Positions 1-9,672 are shown, counted from the first letter of the stretch. The stretch: DNA of 64,000 nucleotides from an uncultured Spartobacteria bacterium (GCA_903882875.1 CAIRYQ010000117.1:1-64000), one strand, 5' to 3'. The notes: generated by a model not told the origin, from the letters alone. Numbers and translations: made by a program.

Positions 1-582
1 GCGGACATCATCCGCACGGCGGCTTTGGCTCCGGCTGATCCTGGTGAGTTCACGTCGTTCCGGCGGACTCAAACGAAAGGGTGCTGGCATGAATCCAATC
101 ATACACCAATACCGTCACATCTCAACGTTACACTGCACTAGCCTGTGAAGACAATCCCTGATGATGAGAACGTCGCCCTCGATTTGAAACTACGAAGGAC
201 GCGAAAAAATGCCGTTCTGGCAGATCGTCCTCATTGAATCGCCTTCGTGTCCTTCGTAGTAAAATCCAAACGGAGCCTCACCTAGCCCACTGCCCTAAAT
301 TTGATGGCCGGGCCATCTCGCCCCGCTCCTGTTCAAACCAGCGCAGCCACGGACGGCTCCCGGCATCTAATTTCCATTCGCCCTCCGGGTGAGCAAGGCC
401 AGCAGCTCCCATGTTCAAGGTCGCCGCCTCCGTCCCACTTTTCGCTTCCGCGCACTCCGCAGCCCGCGGGGCGAACGCACAGGCGTCCGGCGAGAAAGAG
501 CGCCGAGAGAAGGCCGACGACTGGGGGCAGGCTTTGGGGCAGACCGGCAGCGGCCCCCGCTTCCTTCACTGACCCATTCTCC
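1..582. other. Gene-free left edge of the window
   Basis: I see no convincing gene here. An open frame runs in phase into the leucine-rich repeat gene from base 301, but its translation is rich in Arg, Pro and Ser with no recognisable domain, and a clear signal peptide begins only at 583. I therefore read this stretch as intergenic or as the tail of something outside the window. It contains an inverted repeat (189-260) described separately. Confidence 0.5.
189..260. repeat. Inverted repeat, 17-bp arms
   Basis: Arms at 189-205 (actacgaaggacgcgaa) and 244-260 (ttcgtgtccttcgtagt) are reverse complements with one mismatch that could still form a G-U pair in RNA. They are separated by 38 bases. 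The layout resembles a REP-type palindromic element; nothing shows whether it is transcribed. It lies upstream of the leucine-rich repeat gene. Confidence 0.55.
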
Positions 583-1824
583 ATGACCACTCTCCTTCGG
601 CTCGTTGTGCTCACCGCGTTGTGTGTACTTGCCCCGACCCTGCGCGCCCAAACTCTCCGTGTCTCAACCGATGATCTCGCGACATTGAAAAATCTCATCG
701 CCGCAGCGAACGCGTGGGATGCCCGAGGCAAGACCCGATTCGACTCCGGCCTCGCCGCAAGCCTCGAACAATCCTGGCGCTCGATCCGCGATCCTCTCCT
801 GCGCATCAAAGCCCGCGAACTCGTCCCATCGCTCGAACGCGCCGCACTCCTGCGCCCGCGCCTCACGGAAATCGCCGCCGCCGCCAAAACCGCGAAGGGA
901 GTCGCCGCGTTTGAATCCGGTGCCCCGCAATGGCTCGGCGACCTCGTCGGTGCGGACTCGCTGCGTGTGTTTGACCGGATCACCAGCGTCAATCTTTTCG
1001 ACGGACAGAACCCCCACGACAAATCCTACAAGCGGAACGAAACGCTTGTGGATGCCTGGCTCGATCGCCTCACAGACCTGCCGGATCTCGTGAGCCTCGA
1101 CCTCGCCAACACCGGCGTGCAAGGCCCCGGGCTGAAGGTGGTCGGCACATTGAAAAACCTCGAACGGCTCAATCTCACCCTCACTCCGATCACCGACGGA
1201 CACCTGCAACATCTCGCCGGGCTCACCAAGCTCCGCGTCCTCTCGCTTGCCTCCGCGAAATGCACCGGTGAAGGCTTCCGCTTCCTCGGCAACCTCGGGC
1301 AGCTTGAGAATGCGAACTTCCACTTCACTCCCGTCAACGACGCCGGGCTTGCGGGCATCAGCACCGTCACAAGCCTCGAACGCCTCGAGATCGTACACTG
1401 CCATTTCACCGACGCCGGAGCGCCGCACCTCGCGAAACTGGTGAATCTCGAACGTCTCCAAATCGGCAGCCTCGAAGCGACCGGCGCCGCCATCCAATCG
1501 TTGAGCGGTCTGGGCAGACTGCGTGAACTCGACCTCCACGACGGGCAGGCCACTGCCGAGGGCGTCCGCCATGCAAGCAAGCTGCCATCCCTCCGCGTTC
1601 TGCGAATCTACGGCGCGATCAAAGACGAGGGTGCGGAGCCCATCGCACAGCTCACCAACCTCGAAGTCCTCGTCGCCAACAGCGGCGGCCTCACCGACGC
1701 CGCGCTCGATCATTTCGCGCGGCTGCCCAGGCTCAGGATTCTCGACATCAAAGGCAACAAGATCACCGATGCCGCCATCGCCAAGCTCAAGCAGACGCTG
1801 CCCGCGCTCGAAGTCATTCGGTGA
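583..1824 (+). CDS. Secreted leucine-rich repeat protein
   Basis: Product of 413 residues. The chosen ATG at 583 is followed by a clean signal peptide (MTTLLRLVVLTALCVL, ending near an Ala-Gln cleavage site), whereas the longer open frame from 301 adds about 94 residues of low-complexity sequence. From about residue 140 to the end the protein consists of leucine-rich repeats of roughly 24 residues with phrases such as LVSLDLANTGV, LERLNLTLTPITD and LRILDIKGNKITDAAI. This repeat type is frequent in planctomycete and verrucomicrobial exported proteins and usually serves as a binding scaffold; the ligand is unknown. It is followed after 45 bases by the DUF1592 gene on the same strand and may be cotranscribed with it. 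Confidence 0.85.
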   Translation: MTTLLRLVVLTALCVLAPTLRAQTLRVSTDDLATLKNLIAAANAWDARGKTRFDSGLAASLEQSWRSIRDPLLRIKARELVPSLERAALLRPRLTEIAAAAKTAKGVAAFESGAPQWLGDLVGADSLRVFDRITSVNLFDGQNPHDKSYKRNETLVDAWLDRLTDLPDLVSLDLANTGVQGPGLKVVGTLKNLERLNLTLTPITDGHLQHLAGLTKLRVLSLASAKCTGEGFRFLGNLGQLENANFHFTPVNDAGLAGISTVTSLERLEIVHCHFTDAGAPHLAKLVNLERLQIGSLEATGAAIQSLSGLGRLRELDLHDGQATAEGVRHASKLPSLRVLRIYGAIKDEGAEPIAQLTNLEVLVANSGGLTDAALDHFARLPRLRILDIKGNKITDAAIAKLKQTLPALEVIR

Positions 1825-1869
1825 ATTGGAAACGGAGATGTCGTTCCCATTTTCTGCAAGAGTTCATCC

Positions 1870-4284
1870 GTGAATCATCGCCTCCATATCCTCGTGCTGA
1901 CCGCTGTGTCATGCCTCGCCGCTTCCGCAGCGGGTGAGACCGTCACTTTTGAAAAAGAGGTGCTGCCCTTTTTCAGGGAGCACTGTTTCCGGTGTCACGA
2001 TGAGAAGAAGCAGAAGGGCGACTTCCGGCTCGACACGCTGCCGCGAGACTTCGCCGAACTGCAAAGTGCCGAGCGCTGGGCGGAAGTCGTTTTTCGGATG
2101 AACTCCGGCGAGATGCCGCCGAAGAAGGAGAAGCAGCCGCATGCGGCGGACATCGGCAAGGCAGTGGAATGGCTCTCGGCGCGGCTCGATGAAGGGCGCG
2201 CGGCGCGCATGGCGAAACGCGGGCCGGTGACGCACTACCGGCTCAGTCGCGATGAATACGCGAATACCGTTTACGATCTCCTCGGCGTTCACTTTGATCC
2301 GAGCCTTCCGGGCGCGCTGAATGAGGATCCGCGCTGGCACGGCTTCGAGCGCATCGGCTCCATGCTGTCGCTCTCACCGTCGCATGTGGATCGCTTTTTC
2401 AAGGCCGCCGAGACCGTGCTCGAACGCGCGTTCCCCGAGCAGCAGGCGAAGCAGGTGCGGCAGAGCAAGACCGCCGTGGACATGCGCTATTCCACGATGC
2501 GCAAGCGGCTCGAGGAAGAGGGCATCGCGGACAAGGTGCGAGCCGTCGTGTGGCCCGGCGGCGGGCTCGGTGGCAGTGCGCCGCAGGGCAAGGAATCCGG
2601 CGTGTATCGCGCGCGCATCCGCCTCAGCGGACTGCCGGGGCTCGATGGCCGCGCGCCGCATCTCTCGGTGTGGCACAATGAACTCAAGCGATCGCTTTTC
2701 GATGAGGACATCCTCGCGCCGGAGGATCAGCCGGTCGTGATCGAGTTCGAGATCTTCCTCTCGATGCCCGCGAGCCTGACCTTGCAAAATGTCGTGCCCG
2801 GCGCGTTCAACGAGACGGGCAACCATACGCTCAATGTGCTGAACGGCGGCGGCAGCATCTTCACCAGCACGCGCGAAACGGGCCGCACGAACCCGACGGG
2901 CTACAAGCTTTTCGACGACGAGGGCCACGCGATCTACCCGGTGCTGCTCGTGGACTCCGTCGAGTGGGAAGGCCCGCTCGTGAGCGAGGCGGATTTGAAA
3001 AAGCGCGAGGGCCTGATTCCGCAAAAGAGTGGCGATCTCGCGGAAGCGCGTGAGTGCCTGCGGCGCTTTGCGGAGCGTGCATGGCGGCGTCCCGCGACGG
3101 AGGCCGAGGTGGCCCGCTATGTGAAGGTCGTCGAGGCCGAACTGGCCGCGGGCGAAAAATTCCGATCTGCCTACATGGCGGCGATGGTAGGCATCCTCAC
3201 GTCGAAAAATTTTTACTACATCGAGGAAGGCTCGGCCACGCAGCGGCGCGACAAAGTGAACGACTGGGAACTGGCCTCGCGGCTCTCGTATTTCCTGTGG
3301 GGCTCGATGCCGGACGAGACGCTTTTCGCGCTCGCACAAGCAGGCACGTTGCATGAGCCGGAGGTGCTGCGCGCGCAGTTTACGCGGATGATCGGCGATG
3401 CGAAGATCCGGCGCTTCACCGAGGCATTTCCGCAGCAGTGGCTGCAACTTTTCAAAGTGGGCATCTTCCCTCCCGACCCGAAGCTCTACCCAGGCTACGA
3501 CAAGTGGCTGGAGAAAAGCATGGTGCTCGAATCGCAGGGATATTTCACCGAGGTGTTCGCGAAAAATCTGCCGCTGCGCGAGTTCATCGCGTCGGACTGG
3601 ACGATGGTGAACCCGCGCCTCGCGCAGCACTACGGGCTGCCCGCATTGCAGAAATCCGGCTTCCAGCGCGTCGCGTTGCGGCCGGAGGATCATCGCGGCG
3701 GACTGCTCACTCAGGCGGGCATTCTCATGCTCACTTCGGATGGCACGCGGCACCGCCCGGTGCATCGCGGCGTGTGGCTCTCGGAGGCGATCTTTGCAAA
3801 GACGCCGCCTCCGCCTCCGCCGAATGTGCAGCCGATCGAGCCCATCCCATCGGACAAGCCGAAGACCAGTGTGAGGAAACAAATCGAAGCGCACGCGACC
3901 GATGCGAACTGCGCCTCGTGCCATCGGCGGATTGATCCGCTCGGGCTGGCGTTCGACAATTTCGACGCGATCGGCCAGTGGCGCACCGAGGAGATCGTGC
4001 AGGGCGGAAAAGGCGCGAACCCACCGGTGAATGCGACCGGCGCGCTGCCGGATGGCCGTGCGTTCGATGGCCCCGAGCAGTTCAAGCAACTGCTCGGACA
4101 GGACGGGGATCGTTTTGCAGAAGCATTCACCGAACAGCTCTCCACATTCGCATTGCGCCGTGTGATGACGATTGACGATGCCGCGCAAATCCGTGCCGTC
4201 GCGCTGGAAAGCAAGAAGGACGGGCACCGGCTCAGGACAGTGCTCGAAAACCTCGTGCTGTCCGACCTTTTCCAAAAACGCTAA
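1870..4284 (+). CDS. DUF1592-family exported cytochrome-like protein
   Basis: Product of 804 residues starting at a GTG, with a signal peptide ending around residue 22. A planctomycete cytochrome c-like domain follows with a CxxCH haem motif (CFRCH, residues 39-43). Then comes a DUF1587 segment (RLSRDEYANTVYDLLGV, around 119-135), a central carbohydrate-binding-like part, DUF1595 near 390-430, DUF1592 near 455-585, DUF1588 (GGLLTQAGILMLTSDGTRHR, near 615) and C-terminal DUF1585. A second CxxCH (CASCH) sits near residue 680. The order matches a known planctomycete/verrucomicrobial family that is nearly always encoded next to a DUF1552 protein, as here. The biochemical role of the pair is not established; extracellular electron transfer linked to polymer breakdown is only a guess. 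Confidence 0.9.
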   Translation: MNHRLHILVLTAVSCLAASAAGETVTFEKEVLPFFREHCFRCHDEKKQKGDFRLDTLPRDFAELQSAERWAEVVFRMNSGEMPPKKEKQPHAADIGKAVEWLSARLDEGRAARMAKRGPVTHYRLSRDEYANTVYDLLGVHFDPSLPGALNEDPRWHGFERIGSMLSLSPSHVDRFFKAAETVLERAFPEQQAKQVRQSKTAVDMRYSTMRKRLEEEGIADKVRAVVWPGGGLGGSAPQGKESGVYRARIRLSGLPGLDGRAPHLSVWHNELKRSLFDEDILAPEDQPVVIEFEIFLSMPASLTLQNVVPGAFNETGNHTLNVLNGGGSIFTSTRETGRTNPTGYKLFDDEGHAIYPVLLVDSVEWEGPLVSEADLKKREGLIPQKSGDLAEARECLRRFAERAWRRPATEAEVARYVKVVEAELAAGEKFRSAYMAAMVGILTSKNFYYIEEGSATQRRDKVNDWELASRLSYFLWGSMPDETLFALAQAGTLHEPEVLRAQFTRMIGDAKIRRFTEAFPQQWLQLFKVGIFPPDPKLYPGYDKWLEKSMVLESQGYFTEVFAKNLPLREFIASDWTMVNPRLAQHYGLPALQKSGFQRVALRPEDHRGGLLTQAGILMLTSDGTRHRPVHRGVWLSEAIFAKTPPPPPPNVQPIEPIPSDKPKTSVRKQIEAHATDANCASCHRRIDPLGLAFDNFDAIGQWRTEEIVQGGKGANPPVNATGALPDGRAFDGPEQFKQLLGQDGDRFAEAFTEQLSTFALRRVMTIDDAAQIRAVALESKKDGHRLRTVLENLVLSDLFQKR

Positions 4285-4309
4285 GCTCACTCAGCACAAC
4301 CGCCGCACC

Positions 4310-5665
4310 ATGAACATCCAACGCCAGACCTGGCTCCTCAACCGCCGTCATTTCCTCCGCGGAGTCGGAGTCTCCGTCGCACTGCCGCTGCTCGATGCGA
4401 TGCGCCCTCTGCACGCGCTCGCCGCCGACGACAAGGTGCTGAAGCCGAAGCGCAGCGTGTTCATTTACCTGCCGAACGGCGTGAACACGACCGCGTATCA
4501 GATCCGCGAGGCTGGGCCGGGCTACACACTTTCCGAGCCGTTGAAGTCGCTGGAAAAACATCGCGCGCACATCACGCCGTTCAGCGGACTGCATCATCCG
4601 AACGGCATGGGGCACCACCACAACTGCCAGAGCATCTGGCTCACCGGCGGAAAAATCGGGCCGTCCGTGCGCAACTCGATCTCGCTCGATCAGCTCATGG
4701 CGCAGATCACCGCGCCGATCACGCGTTACGCGTCACTCGAACTCAGCAACCAGGGCGGTTCGCTCGCGCGGAATGCCGACGGAATCCAGCTCCCAGCGCA
4801 GTCGAGCCCCGGCGGCGCGTTCCGCGAGATGTTCGAGGATCCGAAGGGCGGCATCGCGAAACAGCGGCGCGGCTATCAGCGGCGCGGCAGCATCCTCGAT
4901 GCGATCATTGACGAAGCGGACAGCCTCAACAAGCAGCTCGGCAGCGAGGATCGCGATCGCCTTGAGCAATATCTCACCGCCGTACGTGAGGTGGAGATCC
5001 GCACCGGGCGCTCCGACAAGTGGCTCGACACGCCGCGTCCGAAAATTGATCCCGCCGCCGTGCCGCACCTGAACCGCGACGTGTCGCTCCAGATGCTCGG
5101 CGATTATCTCCGCACAATGTACGATCTGATCGTGCTCGCCTTTCAGACGGACATGACGCGCGTGGCGACGTTTGTCACCGGCGTGGAAGGCCAGGGTCCG
5201 GCGGTGCCGGAGATCGGCATCCGGCAGGACCGCCATTCTCTGTCGCATCACAACGGCAACATCGAACTCATGCGGCAGCTCATGGAAAGCGACGCGTTCA
5301 ATATCGCGCAGTTCAGCTATTTTCTCGGTCGCCTCAACGAGGTGAAGGACGCCGACGGCCCGCTGCTCGACACGACGATGGCACTCTACGGCAGCGGCAT
5401 GGCGTACGGCCACAGCCACGGCAACGCGAGTCTCCCGCTCATCCTCGCCGGCGGCACGAAGCTCGGGCTGAAGCACGGCTCGCACGTGGACTTCAATCTC
5501 ACGAAGGATTTCCAAGGCTACGACAAGCACGCGGCCATCCACCACAAGCCGGTGAACGACAAGGCGCGGCTGAGCAATCTGCTGCTCACGATGGCGCAGC
5601 GCATGGACGTGCAGACGGAGAAATTCGCCGACAGCCTCGGCACGGTGTCGGAGGTGCTCGCGTGA
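4310..5665 (+). CDS. DUF1552-family Tat-exported protein
   Basis: Product of 451 residues. The ATG at 4310 lies 25 bases after the DUF1592 stop and yields a twin-arginine signal (NRRHFLRGVGVSVALPLLDA). The remainder is a typical DUF1552 protein: a FIYLPNGVN block near the N terminus, a His-rich GLHHPNGMGHHHNC region near residue 90 that could bind metal, and a C-terminal ALYGSGMAYGHSHG block. The Tat signal suggests that it folds, perhaps with a metal, before export. It is the usual partner of DUF1592 proteins, so the two genes are best read as one operon. The stop overlaps the GTG of the next gene (GTGA), which suggests translational coupling. The substrate is unknown. Confidence 0.9.
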   Translation: MNIQRQTWLLNRRHFLRGVGVSVALPLLDAMRPLHALAADDKVLKPKRSVFIYLPNGVNTTAYQIREAGPGYTLSEPLKSLEKHRAHITPFSGLHHPNGMGHHHNCQSIWLTGGKIGPSVRNSISLDQLMAQITAPITRYASLELSNQGGSLARNADGIQLPAQSSPGGAFREMFEDPKGGIAKQRRGYQRRGSILDAIIDEADSLNKQLGSEDRDRLEQYLTAVREVEIRTGRSDKWLDTPRPKIDPAAVPHLNRDVSLQMLGDYLRTMYDLIVLAFQTDMTRVATFVTGVEGQGPAVPEIGIRQDRHSLSHHNGNIELMRQLMESDAFNIAQFSYFLGRLNEVKDADGPLLDTTMALYGSGMAYGHSHGNASLPLILAGGTKLGLKHGSHVDFNLTKDFQGYDKHAAIHHKPVNDKARLSNLLLTMAQRMDVQTEKFADSLGTVSEVLA

Positions 5666-6840
5666 TCGGAATTGGCGGAATCCAAAGCGGGAATCGCGGC
5701 GCACGACCTCGCCATTCGTCATCCGTCATCCATCATTTCATCGCGCTGCTGATCAGCGCGACGCTGTGCTGCGCAGACGAAAAGGATCCCGTCCCGCAGC
5801 AGGGAAAATTTCCTCCGCCGAATTCGGGGCGCACCATCGCCGGCGAGCTTGTGTCGGTGGATCACGTGAACCGCCGCGGCGCGCTGCGGCTCGATGGCGA
5901 CGGCGAGGACGGCCGCTATCACACCGCGCCTAGCCATCAGTTCGCGATGCTCCCGTACGGTTCGCTGCGCTACCACGGCGCGCCAGCCGAACTGCGCGAC
6001 ATCCCCATCGGTACACATCTGCACGGCATTTTTTTCCTCCCGCCCGAGGGCGACACGACTTTCCCTGTGCCGAAAAAAGACGCGCGCTACGTGCTTCCGC
6101 AAAACCACGCGCTCACGCTGGAGGATGACTTCAGCTTTTACGCGCGGCGCGGACAGGCGTGGAAGAACACGTCGGTCGATCTCACGAAGGGCCAGCTCAA
6201 GGCGGCGCTCGCCGGGCCGCCTGCTCCCGACGGACTCAGTGGCGAAAAAATGTTCGAGATGGATCGCTCTACGCGCGTGTGGAAAGGCCGTGGCTTTGCG
6301 GAATTGGAGGACATCGCAGCGGGCCAAGTCGTGCAGCTCAATCTCACTTGGGCGCCGGATTGGAAGAACGGACAGTTTCACCTCGCCGACATCTGGCTCG
6401 ACGAGGACAGCCGGAAAACCGCCGCCGAACGGCAGCGGCAGATCCACTTGCGGTACGAGCATACCCGCTGGCTTGCAGGCTGGGTGGATCACGTCGAGCA
6501 CGAGCCGGGCGGCCGGGGCGTCGTCACGCTCACGCTGTTCGGCGGGATGGATCCGTCGCTCTACGACGAAGTCCGCAGTGCAAAGGCTGGTGCGATTGCC
6601 GCCGGGGAAAAAACGCTGCGCACTTGGTGGCAGGAACACGACAACAAAGGCGGCCCCGTGCTCGATTTCAAAGACCTCCCGAATCCGCCACCGGGCAGCA
6701 GCGGGCTGCAACTGCGCGTGCAAATCGCCGAACTGCTCGAAGGTTTCCGCCCCGGCCGCATCGTCCGTTTTCGCCCGAACGGCTGGCCAAATGTGAAGCT
6801 GCCGCCGGAGGAGCGCGTGAAAGACATGGATGATCGCTGA
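5662..6840 (+). CDS. Exported protein of unknown function
   Basis: Product of 392 residues starting at a GTG that overlaps the preceding stop codon. A hydrophobic stretch (HHFIALLISATLCCA, residues 25-39) looks like a signal peptide placed unusually far from the start; no better in-frame start was seen. The mature part contains two similar segments, roughly residues 55-130 and 205-240, with strand-turn-strand phrases (AGELVSVDHVNRRGAL, LAGWVDHVEHEPGGRG) that could be small beta-barrel folds. I recognise no catalytic motif. Translational coupling to the DUF1552 gene suggests that it works with that pair. Family membership is uncertain; a profile search would be needed. Confidence 0.7.
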   Translation: MIGIGGIQSGNRGARPRHSSSVIHHFIALLISATLCCADEKDPVPQQGKFPPPNSGRTIAGELVSVDHVNRRGALRLDGDGEDGRYHTAPSHQFAMLPYGSLRYHGAPAELRDIPIGTHLHGIFFLPPEGDTTFPVPKKDARYVLPQNHALTLEDDFSFYARRGQAWKNTSVDLTKGQLKAALAGPPAPDGLSGEKMFEMDRSTRVWKGRGFAELEDIAAGQVVQLNLTWAPDWKNGQFHLADIWLDEDSRKTAAERQRQIHLRYEHTRWLAGWVDHVEHEPGGRGVVTLTLFGGMDPSLYDEVRSAKAGAIAAGEKTLRTWWQEHDNKGGPVLDFKDLPNPPPGSSGLQLRVQIAELLEGFRPGRIVRFRPNGWPNVKLPPEERVKDMDDR

Positions 6841-6898
6841 GGCGATCCGCGAGGGATCGCGCCAATGCTTTCATCAGCAGCGGGGTTGCGTTTCCACG

Positions 6899-8518
6899 AT
6901 GAAAATCACCCCCGCGTTCCTCGCCCTCCTGCTCTTTGCCTCGCCGTCTGCACGCGCCGGCGAGACGCTCTACAATGGAATCACACTGCCCGACGCGTGG
7001 CCGCCGCACGAACCTGTGGCGAAGGCCGGCGAACCGATGCCGCTGCCGTACCTCGCGCATCCGCCCGCGGTGATCCCCATTGATGTGGGGCGGCAGTTGT
7101 TCACGGATGATTTCCTGATCGAACAGACCACGATGAAACGCGAGCATCACCTCGCGACGGCGTACGAGGGCAATCCGGTGTTCAAGGCCGAAACGGATGC
7201 GGAGCGCCGGGGCAAGTCGCCGATGGCGATGCCGTTCAGCGACGGCGTGTGGTTTGACCCGCAGGATCAGCTTTTCAAAATGTGGTACCTCGCCGGCTAC
7301 AGCAGTCACACGGCGTATGCGACTTCGCGCGACGGCGTGAAATGGGAGCGCCCGCAGCTCGACGTGCGCGCGGGAACGAATGTTGTGGAGAACGGCCCGC
7401 GCGATTCGTCCACCGTGTGGCTCGATCTCGAGGAGCGCGATCCGCAGCGGCGCTTCAAGATGTTCCGCATCCACAGCGAGAACAAAGTGTGGGCGATCTC
7501 CGTGTATTTTTCCGCCGACGGCATCCATTGGGGCGAGCGCGTCCTGCGCACCGGCCCGACCGGCGACCGCACGACGGTCTTCTGGAATCCGTTCCGCAAA
7601 GTGTGGGTGTACAGCATCCGCCACGGCTGGAGCGGCCCGCGCGCGCGGCGGTACTGGGAGGTGAAGGACATTCTCGCCGGCCCGCAGTGGGGCGCACTCA
7701 CCGATGCCGTGATGTGGACCGGCTCCGACCGGCTCGACCCGCCGCGCGAAGATCTCCAGGAGACGCCGCAGCTCTACAATCTCGACGCCGTCGCGTATGA
7801 GAGCGTGATGGTCGGCCTCTTCACCGTCTGGCGCGGCGACAAAAACATCCCGCCCGGAAGGCCGAAGCCGAACTCCATTTTCCTCGGCACCAGCCGCGAC
7901 GGCTACCATTGGGATCGTCCCGATCGCCGGCCATTCATCCCCGTGTCGGAAAAAGAGGGTGACTGGAATTGGGGCAACGTGCAGTCGGTCGGCGGCGGCT
8001 TCCTCGTGAATGGCGACAGGCTCTGGTTCTATCACAGCGGGCGAGCGGGCTCCGGCCCGACGAATCGCGACGGCAACGGCGGCACCGGAATCTCATTTCT
8101 TCGGCGCGACGGCTTCGCCTCGATGGATGCGAAGGAGGAAGCGACACTCACCATGCGCACCGTGAAATTTTCCGGCAGGCATCTCTTCGTGAATGTGGAC
8201 GCGCCCGCTGGTGAACTGCGCGCAGAAGTGCTCGGCGCGGACGGCAAAGTAATCGCACCATTCACAAAGGAAAACTGCGCGCCGGTGACGGCGGACACAA
8301 CACGCACCGCCGTGAAATGGCGCGGTGCCGACGACCTCTCGAAGCTCGCGGGCCAGCCGGTGAAGTTCCGCTTCACGCTGCGGAACGGCGCGCTGTATTC
8401 GTTCTGGGTGAGCCCCGATGCGAGCGGCGCAAGCCACGGCTACGTCGCCGCCGGCGGCCCCGGATTCACCGGCCCGACGGACACGACCGGCAGTGGTGCG
8501 GATGCAAAACAGAAGTGA
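6899..8518 (+). CDS. Secreted beta-propeller (glycoside hydrolase-like) protein
   Basis: Product of 539 residues. The ATG at 6899 gives a signal peptide (MKITPAFLALLLFASPSARA). Repeated blade-like phrases such as DPQDQLFKMWYLAGYSSHTAY, ATSRDGVKWERP, YFSADGIHWGER and GTSRDGYHWDRP are typical of five-bladed propellers related to the GH32/GH43/GH68 group. The repeated S-x-D-G-x-x-W pattern is clear. A C-terminal beta-sandwich-like part (near 420-520) follows. Such proteins are abundant in verrucomicrobial and planctomycete genomes beside polysaccharide-degradation genes, though many have no demonstrated activity. The catalytic acids cannot be assigned from sequence alone. It follows the unknown exported gene on the same strand. 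Confidence 0.8.
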   Translation: MKITPAFLALLLFASPSARAGETLYNGITLPDAWPPHEPVAKAGEPMPLPYLAHPPAVIPIDVGRQLFTDDFLIEQTTMKREHHLATAYEGNPVFKAETDAERRGKSPMAMPFSDGVWFDPQDQLFKMWYLAGYSSHTAYATSRDGVKWERPQLDVRAGTNVVENGPRDSSTVWLDLEERDPQRRFKMFRIHSENKVWAISVYFSADGIHWGERVLRTGPTGDRTTVFWNPFRKVWVYSIRHGWSGPRARRYWEVKDILAGPQWGALTDAVMWTGSDRLDPPREDLQETPQLYNLDAVAYESVMVGLFTVWRGDKNIPPGRPKPNSIFLGTSRDGYHWDRPDRRPFIPVSEKEGDWNWGNVQSVGGGFLVNGDRLWFYHSGRAGSGPTNRDGNGGTGISFLRRDGFASMDAKEEATLTMRTVKFSGRHLFVNVDAPAGELRAEVLGADGKVIAPFTKENCAPVTADTTRTAVKWRGADDLSKLAGQPVKFRFTLRNGALYSFWVSPDASGASHGYVAAGGPGFTGPTDTTGSGADAKQK

Positions 8519-8573
8519 CCCCGGCCCCTGTGCTGCGGAGCGCAGAGCATCCCGCAGGCGCGAATTTCAAAAT

Positions 8574-9551
8574 CTACGCGTCCACGATCCCGGACTCGGC
8601 GCGCACCTTGTCGAATGCGTCCCATTCATTTGCGTAAAACGGATATCTCACCGTGGTGCCGTGCGGCTTGTAGCGAAAGTGCTTGTAGGGCCAAAGCCAC
8701 AGGCCGGGATTTGCGCGGATGATCGGCTCGTAGCGGTTCCAGCAAAGTTGCGCGACCGTCGCGGGCGTCGCATCCGGCGGGATGTCGAGCGGCTCGAATG
8801 CCTGCAGAAGCACGCCGCCGTCCGGCTGCGACAGGCACACGGTGGGGACGACGAGCGCATTACCCCGCAACGCGAGCACGCCGTGCAGCACGCTCACGCA
8901 CATCTCCAGCGAAAATGTGCGGATGACCGCGCTCGCCTGATCCGGCGCGACAGTGAGATCCGCAAGGAATGCAATCGTGCCGCCGCGCTTCACACCGCGC
9001 AGCATCCGCAGCATGGATTTTTCCTGAGGAATGATCGTCTGCCCCGTCACTTCGCGCAGGCGTTTGAAAATCACATCGAGGTCTGGGTTCTTGAAATTTT
9101 CCGCGACCGCGAGCGACGGAAAGCCGTCCGCAGCGGCGGCAAGCGATCCCCATTCCCAGTTGCCGAAGTGCAGCGAGAGGAGCACCGCGCCTCGCTTTTC
9201 CCGATCCAGCCGTTCGCGAAGATATTCCCAGCCTTTCGTGCGCAGCCAGTGGCGGTTCTCCGGGCGCGCGACCACGGGCGACCAGAAGAGGTCCACCATC
9301 GTGCGCGCGAAATTACGGTAGCTTGCAAGCACGATCGCCTCGCGCTGCGCATCAGTGAGCGCCGGGCCGAGCGCGCAGCGGACATTCTCGATCGCCACCT
9401 CGCGCCCGCGTCGGTCGAGCATGAACGCGACCTGGCCGATGCCGTTGGCGAGATGGATGCAGCTCCGCCGGGTGAGATGCGGAATCCACCATTCGAGCAG
9501 GCGGCAGAGCGTGGTCTCGAAAAGGCGGCGGATTTTTTTGCAGACGGACAT
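8574..9551 (-). CDS. Lysophospholipid acyltransferase, LpxL/HtrB type
   Basis: Product of 325 residues resembling lipid A biosynthesis acyltransferases, which move an acyl chain from acyl carrier protein to a lipid A precursor at the inner membrane. The catalytic HxxxxE motif is visible as HFGNWE (His128, Glu133). Family blocks NFARTMVDLFW (near 80) and the C-terminal NPGLWLWPYKHFRYKP (near 285-300) are present. Length fits the family. It suggests an outer membrane with an acylated lipid. It lies alone on the minus strand, divergent from the aminopeptidase gene and convergent with the propeller gene. Which acylation step it performs cannot be told, so I give no symbol. Confidence 0.85.
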   Translation of the reverse strand: MSVCKKIRRLFETTLCRLLEWWIPHLTRRSCIHLANGIGQVAFMLDRRGREVAIENVRCALGPALTDAQREAIVLASYRNFARTMVDLFWSPVVARPENRHWLRTKGWEYLRERLDREKRGAVLLSLHFGNWEWGSLAAAADGFPSLAVAENFKNPDLDVIFKRLREVTGQTIIPQEKSMLRMLRGVKRGGTIAFLADLTVAPDQASAVIRTFSLEMCVSVLHGVLALRGNALVVPTVCLSQPDGGVLLQAFEPLDIPPDATPATVAQLCWNRYEPIIRANPGLWLWPYKHFRYKPHGTTVRYPFYANEWDAFDKVRAESGIVDA

Positions 9552-9555
9552 CAGC

Positions 9556-9657
9556 GGGGATCAGGAGTCAGAGGTCAGGAGTCAGGATTGGAAGTCTGCT
9601 GGCAAGGTGCGGCTGGACTGAATACTGATTTGCCGAGAACTGAGAACTGAGAACTGA
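9556..9657. repeat. Degenerate 7-bp tandem repeats
   Basis: Two clusters lie between the acyltransferase start and the aminopeptidase start. At 9556-9590 the units are GGGGATC, AGGAGTC, AGAGGTC, AGGAGTC and AGGATTG. At 9636-9656 the unit AGAACTG is repeated three times exactly, preceded by related TGGACTG and AATACTG. The 7-bp period is seen directly; it recurs elsewhere in the window. Confidence 0.7.
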
Positions 9658-9672
9658 CCCCGATTCCCAAAA

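Noticed and set aside
2374-4290. Long open minus-strand frame opposite the DUF1592 gene
   Set aside because: It mirrors a well-supported gene. Its translation is Arg/His/Leu-rich with no domain or signal, as expected from codon bias in G+C-rich DNA.
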